Shown piece after piece: positions 1-7,801 of a stretch of 64,000 bases of DNA. A program made the translations under genes and the position numbers. Every line of letters begins with the position of its first letter. The stretch's first letter is position 1. The stretch lies in assembly GCA_964435235.1 (NCBI GenBank), contig CAYSXZ010000047.1:1-64000 (forward strand), in the 5' to 3' direction. Source of the stretch: JAVZJR01 sp964435235. GTDB taxonomy: Archaea; Micrarchaeota; Micrarchaeia; Anstonellales; Bilamarchaeaceae. Under the pieces are notes generated by a model. That model was given only the letters and a program-made list of their open reading frames with translations. It made no database searches and was not told the origin of the DNA.

Positions 1-3
1 TGG

Positions 4-693
4 TTATATCCTATTAAGCTCTGCTTTTATTTCCTCTATGGGCATCTTACTAACAATCATTGGTATCCTTTCTTTCTCAGAGATCTTTATTGCGAGCTTG
101 TCTATCTTTGCAACATCTATATTATGCAGAATTATCGCGGAGGGTTTTGTGGGGCTTACCCTAACAACAACAAAAGGACTCCTCCCAGTACTGACGCCCA
201 TAAAAATAAACGCCCTTTCGTTTACATTTCCATAGAGTTTCTGGAAGTATGAAAAAGGCATTTCTAATATAACCTTTATGCTATCTATAAGAGTATAGCC
301 GTATATCTTTTTTGTTTCTATTAAATCTTCGTTAGTAATAACAGTTCCTTTTATAAGCGTTATGAAGTCCTTAAGAGTAATGCTTCTTGCAAACTCGTGC
401 ACCTCAAAAAATTCTTCTGTCGGTTTTTCTTTTTCAGCAAATTTTTGAATTATCGTTCCGCCCTTAGCCTTATCGATCTCAAAAAGCGCATGAATAAATC
501 TCTTTATAACACCCGTTCCCGGAGACTTTCTCCTACTTCCTTCATAGTCGCTTATTGTTGACACAGTAATTTTTAGATAATTTGCGAGCTCTACCTGGCT
601 TATACCGAATATCTCTCTCCATTTTCGCATGGCCGCGCCCGGGTCTTCAGAAAGGGCTATTTCCCCAGCTATTTCTTTTTTGATTCTCTCCAT
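4..693 (-). CDS. HTH transcriptional regulator, archaeal COG1709-type
   Basis: Predicted DNA-binding regulator. A Cro/C1-type helix-turn-helix lies at about residues 22-65 (motif around ISQVELANYLKITVSTISDYE). It is followed by a C-terminal domain of about 140 residues with a GVSTGRSPF stretch, typical of an archaeal family of unknown ligand. The longer reading frame could start at a TTG at 702. I prefer the ATG at 693 because an AT-rich TATA-like block (712-722) sits about 24 nt upstream, fitting a leaderless transcript. It lies downstream of the L1-L10-L12 operon, separated by a T-rich terminator-like stretch, so it is probably transcribed on its own. The target genes are unknown. Confidence 0.8.
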   Translation of the reverse strand: MERIKKEIAGEIALSEDPGAAMRKWREIFGISQVELANYLKITVSTISDYEGSRRKSPGTGVIKRFIHALFEIDKAKGGTIIQKFAEKEKPTEEFFEVHEFARSITLKDFITLIKGTVITNEDLIETKKIYGYTLIDSIKVILEMPFSYFQKLYGNVNERAFIFMGVSTGRSPFVVVRVSPTKPSAIILHNIDVAKIDKLAIKISEKERIPMIVSKMPIEEIKAELNRI

Positions 694-782
694 AAAGATC
701 AAACAGTGAGTGTTTTAATTTAGTGCTATTAATATGATTAAGACAAATGTTTAAAGGGATTTCGTCTATTGTGGATGCCAGA

Positions 783-805
783 AAGAAAATAAAAGAAAAA
801 GAGTC
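783..805 (-). terminator. Oligo-T terminator after rpl12
   Basis: On the minus strand a pyrimidine run with several T clusters begins just after the L12 stop codon. Archaeal intrinsic termination commonly uses such oligo-T tracts without a hairpin. It would end the L1-L10-L12 transcript before the regulator gene. Confidence 0.45.
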
Positions 806-1116
806 TAACCGAATAGGCTGGCAAGACCTGCTGCTGCCTCTTCCTCTTTCTTTCCCTCTTCCTTTTTCTCTTCTTTCTTTGCCTCTCCACCACCAGCTGC
901 TGTTGCTGTTGGTGCCGGTGCTGCTGCTACTGCCACGTTCTTAAGCAGCTCTTCAAAGTTTACCTCTTTCACAGCATCTGAGAGGACCTTTGCTTTTGCC
1001 TCATCAGCTTCCGCACCGCTTGCCTGTATAACCTTAATTATATTTTCTTTCGTAATCTCTTTTCCTGCACCGTGCAGAAGAAGCACCGCATGCAAATATG
1101 GGTCTACCTTTGTCAT
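805..1116 (-). CDS. rpl12: Ribosomal protein L12 (P1), archaeal
   Basis: Stalk protein of the large ribosomal subunit that recruits translation factors. It has the usual archaeal P1 layout: an N-terminal helical dimerisation region, an Ala/Pro/Gly-rich hinge, a Lys/Glu-rich segment and a short hydrophobic C-terminus (GLASLFG), the factor-binding tail. The frame is open further upstream, but the ATG at 1116 (MTKVDPYLHAV) is the expected start, and a strong Shine-Dalgarno-like GAGGGGTGG lies immediately before it. The extra upstream codons overlap the L10 gene. About 103 residues is normal for the family. Last gene of the L1-L10-L12 operon. Confidence 0.95.
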   Translation of the reverse strand: MTKVDPYLHAVLLLHGAGKEITKENIIKVIQASGAEADEAKAKVLSDAVKEVNFEELLKNVAVAAAPAPTATAAGGGEAKKEEKKEEGKKEEEAAAGLASLFG

Positions 1117-1135
1117 AAAATCCACCCCTCTTCTT

Positions 1136-2032
1136 CTATTCATTTTTTTGTTCAGCGGGAGCACTCTCCTCCTTTAGTTGCACATCAGAAAGGGCCTTGC
1201 CCTGCCTCAGTGCCGAGAGAAGGAGCTGATCCATAGTAACTATGGTGTATAGCTCTCCGTTAACAGCCACATTCAACGCCTGCCTATACGCTTCCTGAAG
1301 CAACTGTTCTATGCTCATAGAAGATGGATAGTTGGCGTTAATAGAAAGATTGAATGCATCCTTGACAGATGCTTGAAGATCTGCATTAAGAGTGTCCCCT
1401 ATGCTTAAGAGATCGCTTCCGTATATGTATTGACCGTCAAAACCAAACAATAACTTTGCTTTTATTTCGAATGGTTTCACACCAAGTGTTTGCAAAGCCT
1501 TTGCCTTTGCTTTCGTTATCTTTTCTCCTTTCTTTGCAACTACGCTCTCCTTTGCAACAACTATCTTTCCCCCCTTTATCTGAGCGTTTATTCCGCCGCT
1601 TTTCAGTTCTGAAAGTGCTGGACCTGGAGGAAGATCTGTTTCTCCTTCCGGAACTACTATATCTGATGGAGCTATCTCATCAATCTTTGCAGCCCTGCTC
1701 CTTTTGTTTTCTTTTAGGAATTTATTAAGTTCATATGGAGATGTGTTTGTGAGCACCAATGCTACTGGCCGTTCGCAATCAGAAACCCTAGATGAAAGAT
1801 GCGGGTTGGATTGGAGAACTCTTGTTATCACTGCCTTTTTTAGAACATAGACCTTTCCACCGTCTTCTCTTATCTTTTTTCTGAGCAATTGGAATAACGC
1901 ATCGGAAAGTTTATCGAGACTTATGAGCCCTACGGTTTTGTAGCGGCTGATGGCCTCTGTAACCTCTTTGACCTTTTCGATCTTTTCCCTTATCGATTTT
2001 TTGTTAACATCTGCTGCGTATCCCATAACCAT
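1136..2032 (-). CDS. rpl10: Ribosomal protein L10 (P0), archaeal
   Basis: Base of the ribosomal stalk; it binds 23S rRNA and carries the L12 dimers. The N-terminal rRNA-binding domain (about residues 1-105), the archaeal P0 insertion domain with DIVVPEGETDLPPGPALSELK, and a helical C-terminal spine for L12 binding are all visible. The start is placed at the ATG that overlaps the L1 stop codon by one base (TGATG); a TTG just upstream keeps the frame open but is not needed. The C-terminus (SAPAEQKNE) lacks the long GLASLFG-type tail found on many archaeal P0 proteins, so factor recruitment here may depend on L12. Confidence 0.93.
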   Translation of the reverse strand: MVMGYAADVNKKSIREKIEKVKEVTEAISRYKTVGLISLDKLSDALFQLLRKKIREDGGKVYVLKKAVITRVLQSNPHLSSRVSDCERPVALVLTNTSPYELNKFLKENKRSRAAKIDEIAPSDIVVPEGETDLPPGPALSELKSGGINAQIKGGKIVVAKESVVAKKGEKITKAKAKALQTLGVKPFEIKAKLLFGFDGQYIYGSDLLSIGDTLNADLQASVKDAFNLSINANYPSSMSIEQLLQEAYRQALNVAVNGELYTIVTMDQLLLSALRQGKALSDVQLKEESAPAEQKNE

Positions 2033-2667
2033 CAACCCACCCTTACTGGTTTACCCATCGTAAGCTTTACATAGATGGATTTTATGTTTCCGTCTCCGCC
2101 TATTTTGTTCTTTACTGCTTCGTAAACGGCCTCCGCGTTTTCTGCCAAATCATCAGGGGACATGCTCTCCGTTCCTATGAAGGCTTGGAGGACCGGAAGG
2201 TATTTTCCTTTTGTTGCAATTCTTATTGATTTTCTTGAGCGTTCCATAAGACTGCGCACATCCCCAACAATAGGCATAGGCAGTTTTCCCTTTTTACCTA
2301 GATATTGCCCAAGCACCTTTGCAACTTGGCCCATAAGATTAGGTTGTGCAAGAAGGAAATAATTCTTCGTAAGGTCCTTAAGTCTTGCCGGCTCTGCATA
2401 GGCAGGCAGCTCTGAGGGATGAATTATAAGCTCTGCGCCTGCTTTCTTTGCTTGATCACCTATTGCTTCCTCTGCTATAACCGCAGCCTTAAGTTCCTTC
2501 CCTCCCTTCCCTTTCGGAAGTAAAACATCTATGCTAACTCTGTTTTCGCTCTTTGAGAAATCAATATTGCGAGTGTTTATGATAAGTTCTACACTCTGCG
2601 TGAATTTCCTTTTTCCTTTTTCTTCAAGAGCTTTTGTGATAGCTCCTAGAATTGTTTTTCTGTCCAT
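2032..2667 (-). CDS. rpl1: Ribosomal protein L1
   Basis: Large-subunit protein of the L1 stalk, which helps release E-site tRNA. About 211 residues, normal for archaea. Family hallmarks include GKGGKELKAAVIAEE and the conserved central GKLPMPIVGDV segment. The ATG at 2667 is chosen over an upstream TTG at 2676 because GGAGGG is spaced about 10 nt before the ATG. First gene of an L1-L10-L12 operon; L11, which often precedes L1 in archaea, is not present here. A TATA-like stretch and an AT-rich block resembling the promoter repeat at 4362-4399 lie at about 2726-2750. In methanogens L1 represses its own mRNA; I did not identify such a site. Confidence 0.95.
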   Translation of the reverse strand: MDRKTILGAITKALEEKGKRKFTQSVELIINTRNIDFSKSENRVSIDVLLPKGKGGKELKAAVIAEEAIGDQAKKAGAELIIHPSELPAYAEPARLKDLTKNYFLLAQPNLMGQVAKVLGQYLGKKGKLPMPIVGDVRSLMERSRKSIRIATKGKYLPVLQAFIGTESMSPDDLAENAEAVYEAVKNKIGGDGNIKSIYVKLTMGKPVRVG

Positions 2668-2768
2668 GAGAATCAAGCCCTCCTACTTGTTATTCATTCA
2701 AGTAGTCAATGCGGGTGATGTAAATATAAAAACATTGCTTTTTAAATGTTCCTGGAAATCGAGAAAGA

Positions 2769-3218
2769 TCATTCCTTTGTTATCTCTATGCTACACCTGC
2801 CTTCTTCGTAAAAACTTGTTATTCTGAATCTTGCCCAACCGTATGAGGGTTCGCTGGGCTTCACAAATTCTGATGGGTTTTTTATTGGATATCTTACTAC
2901 CTCGGAGATTTCGCTCTCGCCATTCGGTGTTTGTACCTTCATTGTTATCTCCCCACCATTCCCTACTCTAGATGTACTAAGAGAAATAACATTCTTTGGT
3001 ATGTAAAGGTCAGTGTATATCGTGCTGTTTGTTCCAAGACTACCAATAGAATTTGAAAGATATGCAAGTCGAAATACAAGTAGTTCGGCTTGATGCGCCG
3101 CTATTTCTTCATTAGTCTCTGCTGCCTTAAAATATACAAGCGCAAGCAATGGTATGAAAACTAATAGCACAAGTCCTACGATGATAAGGAGTTCTGTGCT
3201 TATCTGTCCTCTTTTCAT
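2769..3218 (-). CDS. Class III signal-peptide pilin-like protein
   Basis: Short surface or pilus-type protein of 149 residues. The N-terminus MKRGQISTELLIIVG followed by about 18 hydrophobic residues is a class III signal peptide. Prepilin peptidase (EppA/FlaK type) would cut just before the Gln. The remainder is a predicted beta-rich extracellular domain. Its ATG overlaps the stop of the upstream CBS-HPF gene by four bases (ATGA), so the two are co-translated. The pairing of a putative ribosome-hibernation protein with a pilin is unexplained. Confident as a class III pilin-like protein; the filament it belongs to is unknown. Confidence 0.8.
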   Translation of the reverse strand: MKRGQISTELLIIVGLVLLVFIPLLALVYFKAAETNEEIAAHQAELLVFRLAYLSNSIGSLGTNSTIYTDLYIPKNVISLSTSRVGNGGEITMKVQTPNGESEISEVVRYPIKNPSEFVKPSEPSYGWARFRITSFYEEGRCSIEITKE

Positions 3219-4315
3219 AACAGTTCACCTCTCCTCAACGATTTTCTACTTTTTTCCTTTCCTTTTCTCCTAGAAAGTCTCTTTTTGAGTTCTGCAGCCG
3301 CGATATTGGCGGTGTCTTCGACCGTTGGTCCTTCCGCCTTGATTGTGAAATTTTCTTTATCACCTTTCAGCATGATACTGATAGTATATACAGATTTTCC
3401 TTTCTTAACATGAACTGCAAGACGTCTTATTCCGAAGCTCTCTATAAATTTTGATGCTGCCTTTTCCACAGCATTCTTTATAGAATCACGATAGATAATA
3501 GTATCGTCATCAAGCCCGCTTATTTCTACCTCTAATTTTTCTTCTGCTGCCTCTTTCACAGCTTTAAAAATATCCACTGCAGAGAGAACTCCAATAGGTT
3601 TGTTGTTGGAGAGCACGACTACAGATGAAACCGATTTTTTAATCATTGCGATAGCAGCCTCTTCTACTGTTGAATTCTCTGGGATTGTCGTTAAGTCTGG
3701 TCTGTAAACCTCTGCGATCTGCTTATCGTCATAGCTTTTTTTCATAGGTACAACAACCCGCATCTTTTGCTTTTCGGTTGGTTTTATGCTTTCGGCAACT
3801 AAATCGAGCGTAGAAAATATGCCTCTTGGTATTCCTTTACTCATCACAATAAGCCGCTTTGCGTTGTTCTTTTTCATCTCCAACCTTGCTTCTGCAACTG
3901 TTTTTTTCTCGTCTATGAGATAAACAGGGGAATTCATCAGCATCTTTACTCCTATCTTTGGAATGAGGGCAGCTGCAAGCATGTCCTTGAGCAGTTCAAC
4001 TCTTGTAGTGATACCAATCGGTCTTTCTCTTTCGTCCACTACCGGAAGAGCTTTGAAACGTCCTTGTAAAAAGGCCTCTATTCTTTCGAGGATTGACGTA
4101 TTTGGAGTGAGAACTGGCGGCCGAGTAATAACTGTCTTGCATCTTGTCTTCGCTGGGTTTTCAACGTTGAGTAACCAAAGATTTCTATCATCTATTATTC
4201 CAGCATATTTTCCGTCTTTAGTTACTATTACGGCCGTGTTGCTATCTAATATCCCTGCTAAGGCCTTCGAAAGCGGATCATTTTCGTCCACTACTAAGGC
4301 TTCCTTTATTTCCAT
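3215..4315 (-). CDS. Four-CBS-domain protein with C-terminal HPF/RaiA-like domain
   Basis: Residues 1 to about 255 hold four consecutive CBS motifs (two Bateman modules), which usually bind adenine nucleotides. The last 100 residues (about 260-355) have the alternating strand-helix pattern of ribosome hibernation factors: a helix around SIKNAVEKAASKFIESF, then strands ending in a helix followed by a Lys/Arg-rich tail. I therefore infer a ribosome-associated dormancy factor whose activity is gated by energy charge. CBS-containing hibernation proteins are known in archaea, which supports this. A Shine-Dalgarno-like GAGGT sits 7 nt before the ATG. The leader contains a TATCCT...AGGATA inverted repeat (4339-4359) and a 38-bp block also found before the gene at 23796. 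Confidence 0.75.
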   Translation of the reverse strand: MEIKEALVVDENDPLSKALAGILDSNTAVIVTKDGKYAGIIDDRNLWLLNVENPAKTRCKTVITRPPVLTPNTSILERIEAFLQGRFKALPVVDERERPIGITTRVELLKDMLAAALIPKIGVKMLMNSPVYLIDEKKTVAEARLEMKKNNAKRLIVMSKGIPRGIFSTLDLVAESIKPTEKQKMRVVVPMKKSYDDKQIAEVYRPDLTTIPENSTVEEAAIAMIKKSVSSVVVLSNNKPIGVLSAVDIFKAVKEAAEEKLEVEISGLDDDTIIYRDSIKNAVEKAASKFIESFGIRRLAVHVKKGKSVYTISIMLKGDKENFTIKAEGPTVEDTANIAAAELKKRLSRRKGKEKSRKSLRRGELL

Positions 4316-4338
4316 ATTAACTACCTCTATTCACATGC

Positions 4339-4359
4339 TATCCTAAATTTCTAAGGATA
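4339..4359 (-). promoter_or_regulatory. Inverted repeat in the CBS-HPF gene leader
   Basis: TATCCT and AGGATA arms separated by 9 bases lie between the presumed promoter and the Shine-Dalgarno of the gene starting at 4315. It could form an RNA hairpin or a protein site. No function is known. Confidence 0.3.
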
Positions 4360-4361
4360 AC

Positions 4362-4399
4362 TAGGCTGATGTAAATTAAAAAACATTACTATCACCTAA
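4362..4399 (-). repeat. 38-bp repeat, copy 1 (promoter-like)
   Basis: This block matches 23807-23844 at 35 of 38 positions. Both copies lie just upstream of minus-strand genes (CBS-HPF here, a lipoprotein hydrolase there). Read on the minus strand it contains a T-rich/AATTT TATA-like core followed by a CATCA or CATTA initiator-like element. A weaker match occurs before the L1 gene at about 2715-2740. It may be a shared strong promoter or a duplicated segment. Confidence 0.5.
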
Positions 4400-4402
4400 T
4401 AG

Positions 4403-4550
4403 TACGAGTTTTCGCCAATCCTTCAAACCCAGCAGATAGCAGTAGATCTATCTCTTGCTCTGCTTAACGTTGAAGCGTATTCTCTGGGCCCGTTCTGTGT
4501 TTACCCTCCGGAATGTCTAAATCCAGAGCTTCGCTAACTTTAAAAGTATG
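4403..4550 (-). other. Intergenic stretch with coding-like degenerate frame
   Basis: Between the CBS-HPF gene and the P-type ATPase gene, one minus-strand frame reads like protein for about 50 codons (for example SEALDLDIPEGKHRTG, then AEQEIDLLLSAGFEG), with a single TAA in the middle and no clear start. I do not recognise the family. It may be a decayed gene remnant or chance. Confidence 0.2.
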
Positions 4551-4591
4551 CTGTTTAATAAAATTCCTGTTCGATACTCTTTTGCATCATT

Positions 4592-7159
4592 ATGGCACAA
4601 GATTATTGGAAAATGGAAATTGCCGAGCTGCTTAAGGCACTAGAGACGGATGGTGAGAGGGGCCTATCCGCAAAGGAAGTCGCTGCAAGGCAGAGGGTAT
4701 ATGGTAAAAATGTCATACCGGAGAAGGACAGAAGAAATATTATTCAGATTCTCCTTTCGCAATTTAACAATCCCTTCATCTACATTCTTCTTATAGCAGC
4801 AGTTATCGCTTTCTTTACCGGAGAAGTTACAGAAGGAACAACGATAATTGTGCTTATCCTTATGAGCGGTTTTCTAAGTTTCTATCAGGAGTACCGCTCT
4901 GAAAATGCAATAAACGAACTGAAAAAATATCTCTCCCCACGTGCCACTGTTATAAGAGACGGCCAGCAGATGCAGATTCGCGCAACCGAACTCGTTCCCG
5001 GGGATATTGTGATTCTTCATATAGGGGACGTCGTTCCAGCGGATGTAAGACTAATAAAAGAGGAAGACTTACGAGTAAATGAAGCATCAATAACAGGAGA
5101 ATCGAAAGACGTAGAGAAGACATCAAATCCCTTGAGAATAGAAAACCCAGCACCACATGAACTTTCGAATTATGCGCTTATGGGCACGACTATTACGTAC
5201 GGGTTCGGAAAGGGAGTCGTAATAGCTATAGGGCAGGGTACGTTTTTTGGAAAGACAGCAACCCTTTTGAGCGCAAAGATACCGGAATCCGATTTTCAGG
5301 CCAATCTCAGAAATTTTAGTAGCATGATACTTAGAGTAATAGTAATATTCACCGTTGTCATCTTCCTCTCGAATGCCATCTTGAATCACGGAATAATAGA
5401 ATCCCTCTTGTTTGCATTGGCGATAGCAGTTGGCATAACCCCAGAGATCCTTCCTGTGATAACAACAATCTCGCTCTCCAACGGCGCTCTTCGAATGGCA
5501 AGAAAGAAGGTTGTTGTGAAAAAGCTAGCAACTATAGAAGACATAGGGAATATGGATGTTCTATGTATGGATAAAACAGGCACCCTCACCGAACCAGGGA
5601 TGCAGCTCGAAGGAGGGGTGGACCCAGAAGGAAGTCCTACTAAAGAGTTGGTACTCTACGGAATGCTCTGCAACAACGCAAACGTTATGGGAAAGAAGAC
5701 GACCGGAAATGTGTTCGATGTTGCGATAGTCGAGTACGCGAAAGAGAAACCTAAGGAAACTGAGGGATACGCTGAATACAAACGAATCGATGACATAGAG
5801 TTCGATTTCGAGCGAAAGAGGATGAGTGTAGTTGTTGAAGGGAAGGAGAGAATGATTATTACGAAAGGAGAACCAGAATCTGTAATCTCTGTCTGCTCTC
5901 ACGTTTCCATCAATGGAAAGGAGAGACCCATCAAAATACTGAAGAAAAAAATAATCAAGACGGTTCAGAGATTTTCAGAAGAAGGATACAGCCTTCTTGG
6001 GGTAGCCACAAAAGCCGTAGAGAAAAAGGAGGATTACACGAAAGAAGATGAAAATGGGTTGACGCTGCATGGTTTCCTTCTATTCAAAAGTCAGCCAAAG
6101 AAGTCTGCTGCAAAATCAATAGTTGAGTTGAAGGAGCTAAATGTAGCGCTCTGTCTTCTGACTGGAGATGACCCTGCTGTGACAGCAAAGCTTTGTAAGG
6201 ATGTCGGGCTTGAGATAAATGGCGGAAGGGTTGTAGTCGGGAAGGAGATCGAAGGGATGAGCGATGAAGAGCTTCAGAATGTTGTGACAAAATATAACGT
6301 ATTCGCAAGAATTACGCCCATTCAAAAGGTTAGAATAATAGAAGCGCTGAGAAGGAACGGCCATCTTGTCGGATTTCTTGGTGATGGGGTAAATGATGCT
6401 CCCGCCCTTCGGCTTGCGGATGTTGGTATATCCGTGGACACAGCGCTCGATGTTGCGAGAGAAGCAGCAGATATAGTTCTTATGAATAAAAGCCTTGAGG
6501 TGATTGTTGATGGAGTGCGCCAAGGCAGGGAGACATTCTGTAATGTAACGAAATACATATTGAATACCATAAGTGCGAATTACGGCAACATGTTTACAAT
6601 TGTGGTTGCATCGTTCTTCCTTCCGTTTATTCCATTGCTCCCATCGCAAATCCTCCTCAACAATTTCCTGAGCGACATTCCTCTTCTCACGATTTCAACA
6701 GATAAGGTTGATAGAGATTTTGTTAAAAAGCCGAGAAGATGGAGCATGAAGATGATATCTAGATTCATGGTTTACTTCGGTATGATAAGCACCATTTTTG
6801 ATTTTCTTACTATTTGGATATTCCTTTATCTATTTGGTGTCAGCGCTGCACTCTTTAGAACATTGTGGTTCTTAGAATCTTCTTTATCAGAAATTGCTGT
6901 GACATTCATAATAAGAACGAGGCTTCCGTTCTATAAAAGCATGCCGAGCAAACTTCTCTTAATCGCTTCTATGTTCGTTGCCTCTGTTTGTCTCTTCGTG
7001 GTATCAGCCCCAGCGATAGGGGACTATTTCCAATTCGTTCCACCTCCAACTGAGTATCTACTCGCGGTTGGAGGGATAGTGCTAGCCTATTGCCTCTTCA
7101 CAGAAATCGTAAAGCATCTCTTCTTTAGACATTATACAGAATTTGCAGAGCATTACTGA
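4592..7159 (+). CDS. mgtA: P-type cation ATPase, MgtA (P3B) type
   Basis: Membrane pump of 855 residues that uses ATP to import divalent cations, most likely Mg2+. Visible in order: N-terminal cation-ATPase domain, actuator loop with TGES (about residue 168), membrane motif PEILP, phosphorylation site DKTGTLTE (about residue 328), and hinge motif GDGVNDAPALR (about residue 600). A C-terminal six-helix membrane bundle contains NNFLSDIPLLTISTDKVD followed by KKPRRW, the signature that separates MgtA/MgtB proteins from Ca2+ or proton pumps. Complete and intact. It stands alone, converging with the gene at 7153 with a 7-base overlap of their ends. No Mg2+ leader element was identified upstream. 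Confidence 0.88.
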   Translation: MAQDYWKMEIAELLKALETDGERGLSAKEVAARQRVYGKNVIPEKDRRNIIQILLSQFNNPFIYILLIAAVIAFFTGEVTEGTTIIVLILMSGFLSFYQEYRSENAINELKKYLSPRATVIRDGQQMQIRATELVPGDIVILHIGDVVPADVRLIKEEDLRVNEASITGESKDVEKTSNPLRIENPAPHELSNYALMGTTITYGFGKGVVIAIGQGTFFGKTATLLSAKIPESDFQANLRNFSSMILRVIVIFTVVIFLSNAILNHGIIESLLFALAIAVGITPEILPVITTISLSNGALRMARKKVVVKKLATIEDIGNMDVLCMDKTGTLTEPGMQLEGGVDPEGSPTKELVLYGMLCNNANVMGKKTTGNVFDVAIVEYAKEKPKETEGYAEYKRIDDIEFDFERKRMSVVVEGKERMIITKGEPESVISVCSHVSINGKERPIKILKKKIIKTVQRFSEEGYSLLGVATKAVEKKEDYTKEDENGLTLHGFLLFKSQPKKSAAKSIVELKELNVALCLLTGDDPAVTAKLCKDVGLEINGGRVVVGKEIEGMSDEELQNVVTKYNVFARITPIQKVRIIEALRRNGHLVGFLGDGVNDAPALRLADVGISVDTALDVAREAADIVLMNKSLEVIVDGVRQGRETFCNVTKYILNTISANYGNMFTIVVASFFLPFIPLLPSQILLNNFLSDIPLLTISTDKVDRDFVKKPRRWSMKMISRFMVYFGMISTIFDFLTIWIFLYLFGVSAALFRTLWFLESSLSEIAVTFIIRTRLPFYKSMPSKLLLIASMFVASVCLFVVSAPAIGDYFQFVPPPTEYLLAVGGIVLAYCLFTEIVKHLFFRHYTEFAEHY

Positions 7160-7680
7160 GGTGGCTGATTATACTTACAGATACCAGCAAGCGTTTCGCT
7201 ATTATTTGCCTTCACTACTATTTTTACAAAATCGTTCGCTGCAAATTCGTTTATTTTCATCCAGTCACCAAGAATCTTAAATGCATCTATCGCTGGAGGA
7301 AGATCATTTTGCATGTTAGCAAACATCAACCCAGATATTCTTAAGTAATTCTCCTTTTCATTTCCTTCAAAGTCGCCCGCAACATTTATTATTACATTAA
7401 ATAATTCTTCGTAATGTTGGTAAATGTCTGGCATAAGTTTCTTATCGATGTTCCTAAGTTTTTCGCTTAATGCATTGCTGAATGTTTTTCCCAGTATGCT
7501 GTATTTCTCAATCAATTCCTTTGCTTCTTTTGGCAACGGAATATCTACTAGCACTCTTTCTGTTAGGTTTGGTTGTAGTTGACTCCTTTTCCCGTTAGCC
7601 ATCAAATCCCGCGGCACTACTACACAGTATTTTCCATTGTTTTTTCCATTATTATCTCTAGCGTTATTATTCCTATTCAT
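7153..7680 (-). CDS. Hypothetical protein with duplicated C-terminal tail
   Basis: A 175-residue protein of unknown function with an Asn/Asp/Gly-rich N-terminus and a predicted helical body. It has no membrane segment or recognised motif. Its last 25 codons (FVKIVVKANNSETLAGICKY plus five residues) are nearly repeated on the same strand at 7728-7801, just after the stop of the next gene upstream. The gene ends inside the 3' end of the P-type ATPase gene. The repeated tail and absence of any family match suggest a lineage-specific paralogous family undergoing recombination. Confidence 0.55.
   Translation of the reverse strand: MNRNNNARDNNGKNNGKYCVVVPRDLMANGKRSQLQPNLTERVLVDIPLPKEAKELIEKYSILGKTFSNALSEKLRNIDKKLMPDIYQHYEELFNVIINVAGDFEGNEKENYLRISGLMFANMQNDLPPAIDAFKILGDWMKINEFAANDFVKIVVKANNSETLAGICKYNQPPQ
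7159..7232 (-). repeat. Duplicated gene-tail segment, copy 1
   Basis: About 74 bases encoding the C-terminal tail of the 175-residue protein match 7728-7801 with only three or four differences. One difference converts a silent position and others alter the last residues, including the stop. Confidence 0.75.
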
Positions 7681-7681
7681 G

Positions 7682-7801
7682 TTATAGTTTGTGTCTCATA
7701 ATATTTATAAATGTTTCAACATACTTAGGTGGCCGATTATACTTACAGATACCAGCAAGCGTTTCGCTATTATTTGCCTTCGCTACTATTTTTACAAAAT
7801 T
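7682..7801 (-). pseudogene. Orphan C-terminal tail in frame after a TGA stop
   Basis: Directly after the TGA that ends the 209-residue gene, the same frame stays open for 39 codons (starting NFVKIVAKANNSETLAGICK and ending with a TAA at 7682). It matches the C-terminus of the 175-residue neighbour and then extends 14 residues further. It lacks its own start or ribosome-binding site. Most likely it is a recombination remnant of a paralogue; readthrough of the TGA cannot be excluded. Confidence 0.55.
7728..7801 (-). repeat. Duplicated gene-tail segment, copy 2
   Basis: Second copy of the 74-base segment at 7159-7232. The copy begins precisely next to the TGA codon of the 209-residue gene (7802-7804), which suggests a recombination junction at that point. 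Confidence 0.75.

Noticed and set aside
747..944. Plus-strand Leu/Pro-rich open frame
   Set aside because: It is the antisense of the low-complexity hinge of L12 and has no ribosome-binding site.
4400..4480. Possible tRNA in the intergenic region at 4.4 kb
   Set aside because: A GGGTTTGAA-like loop is visible on the minus strand, but no acceptor, D or anticodon stems can be formed around it.
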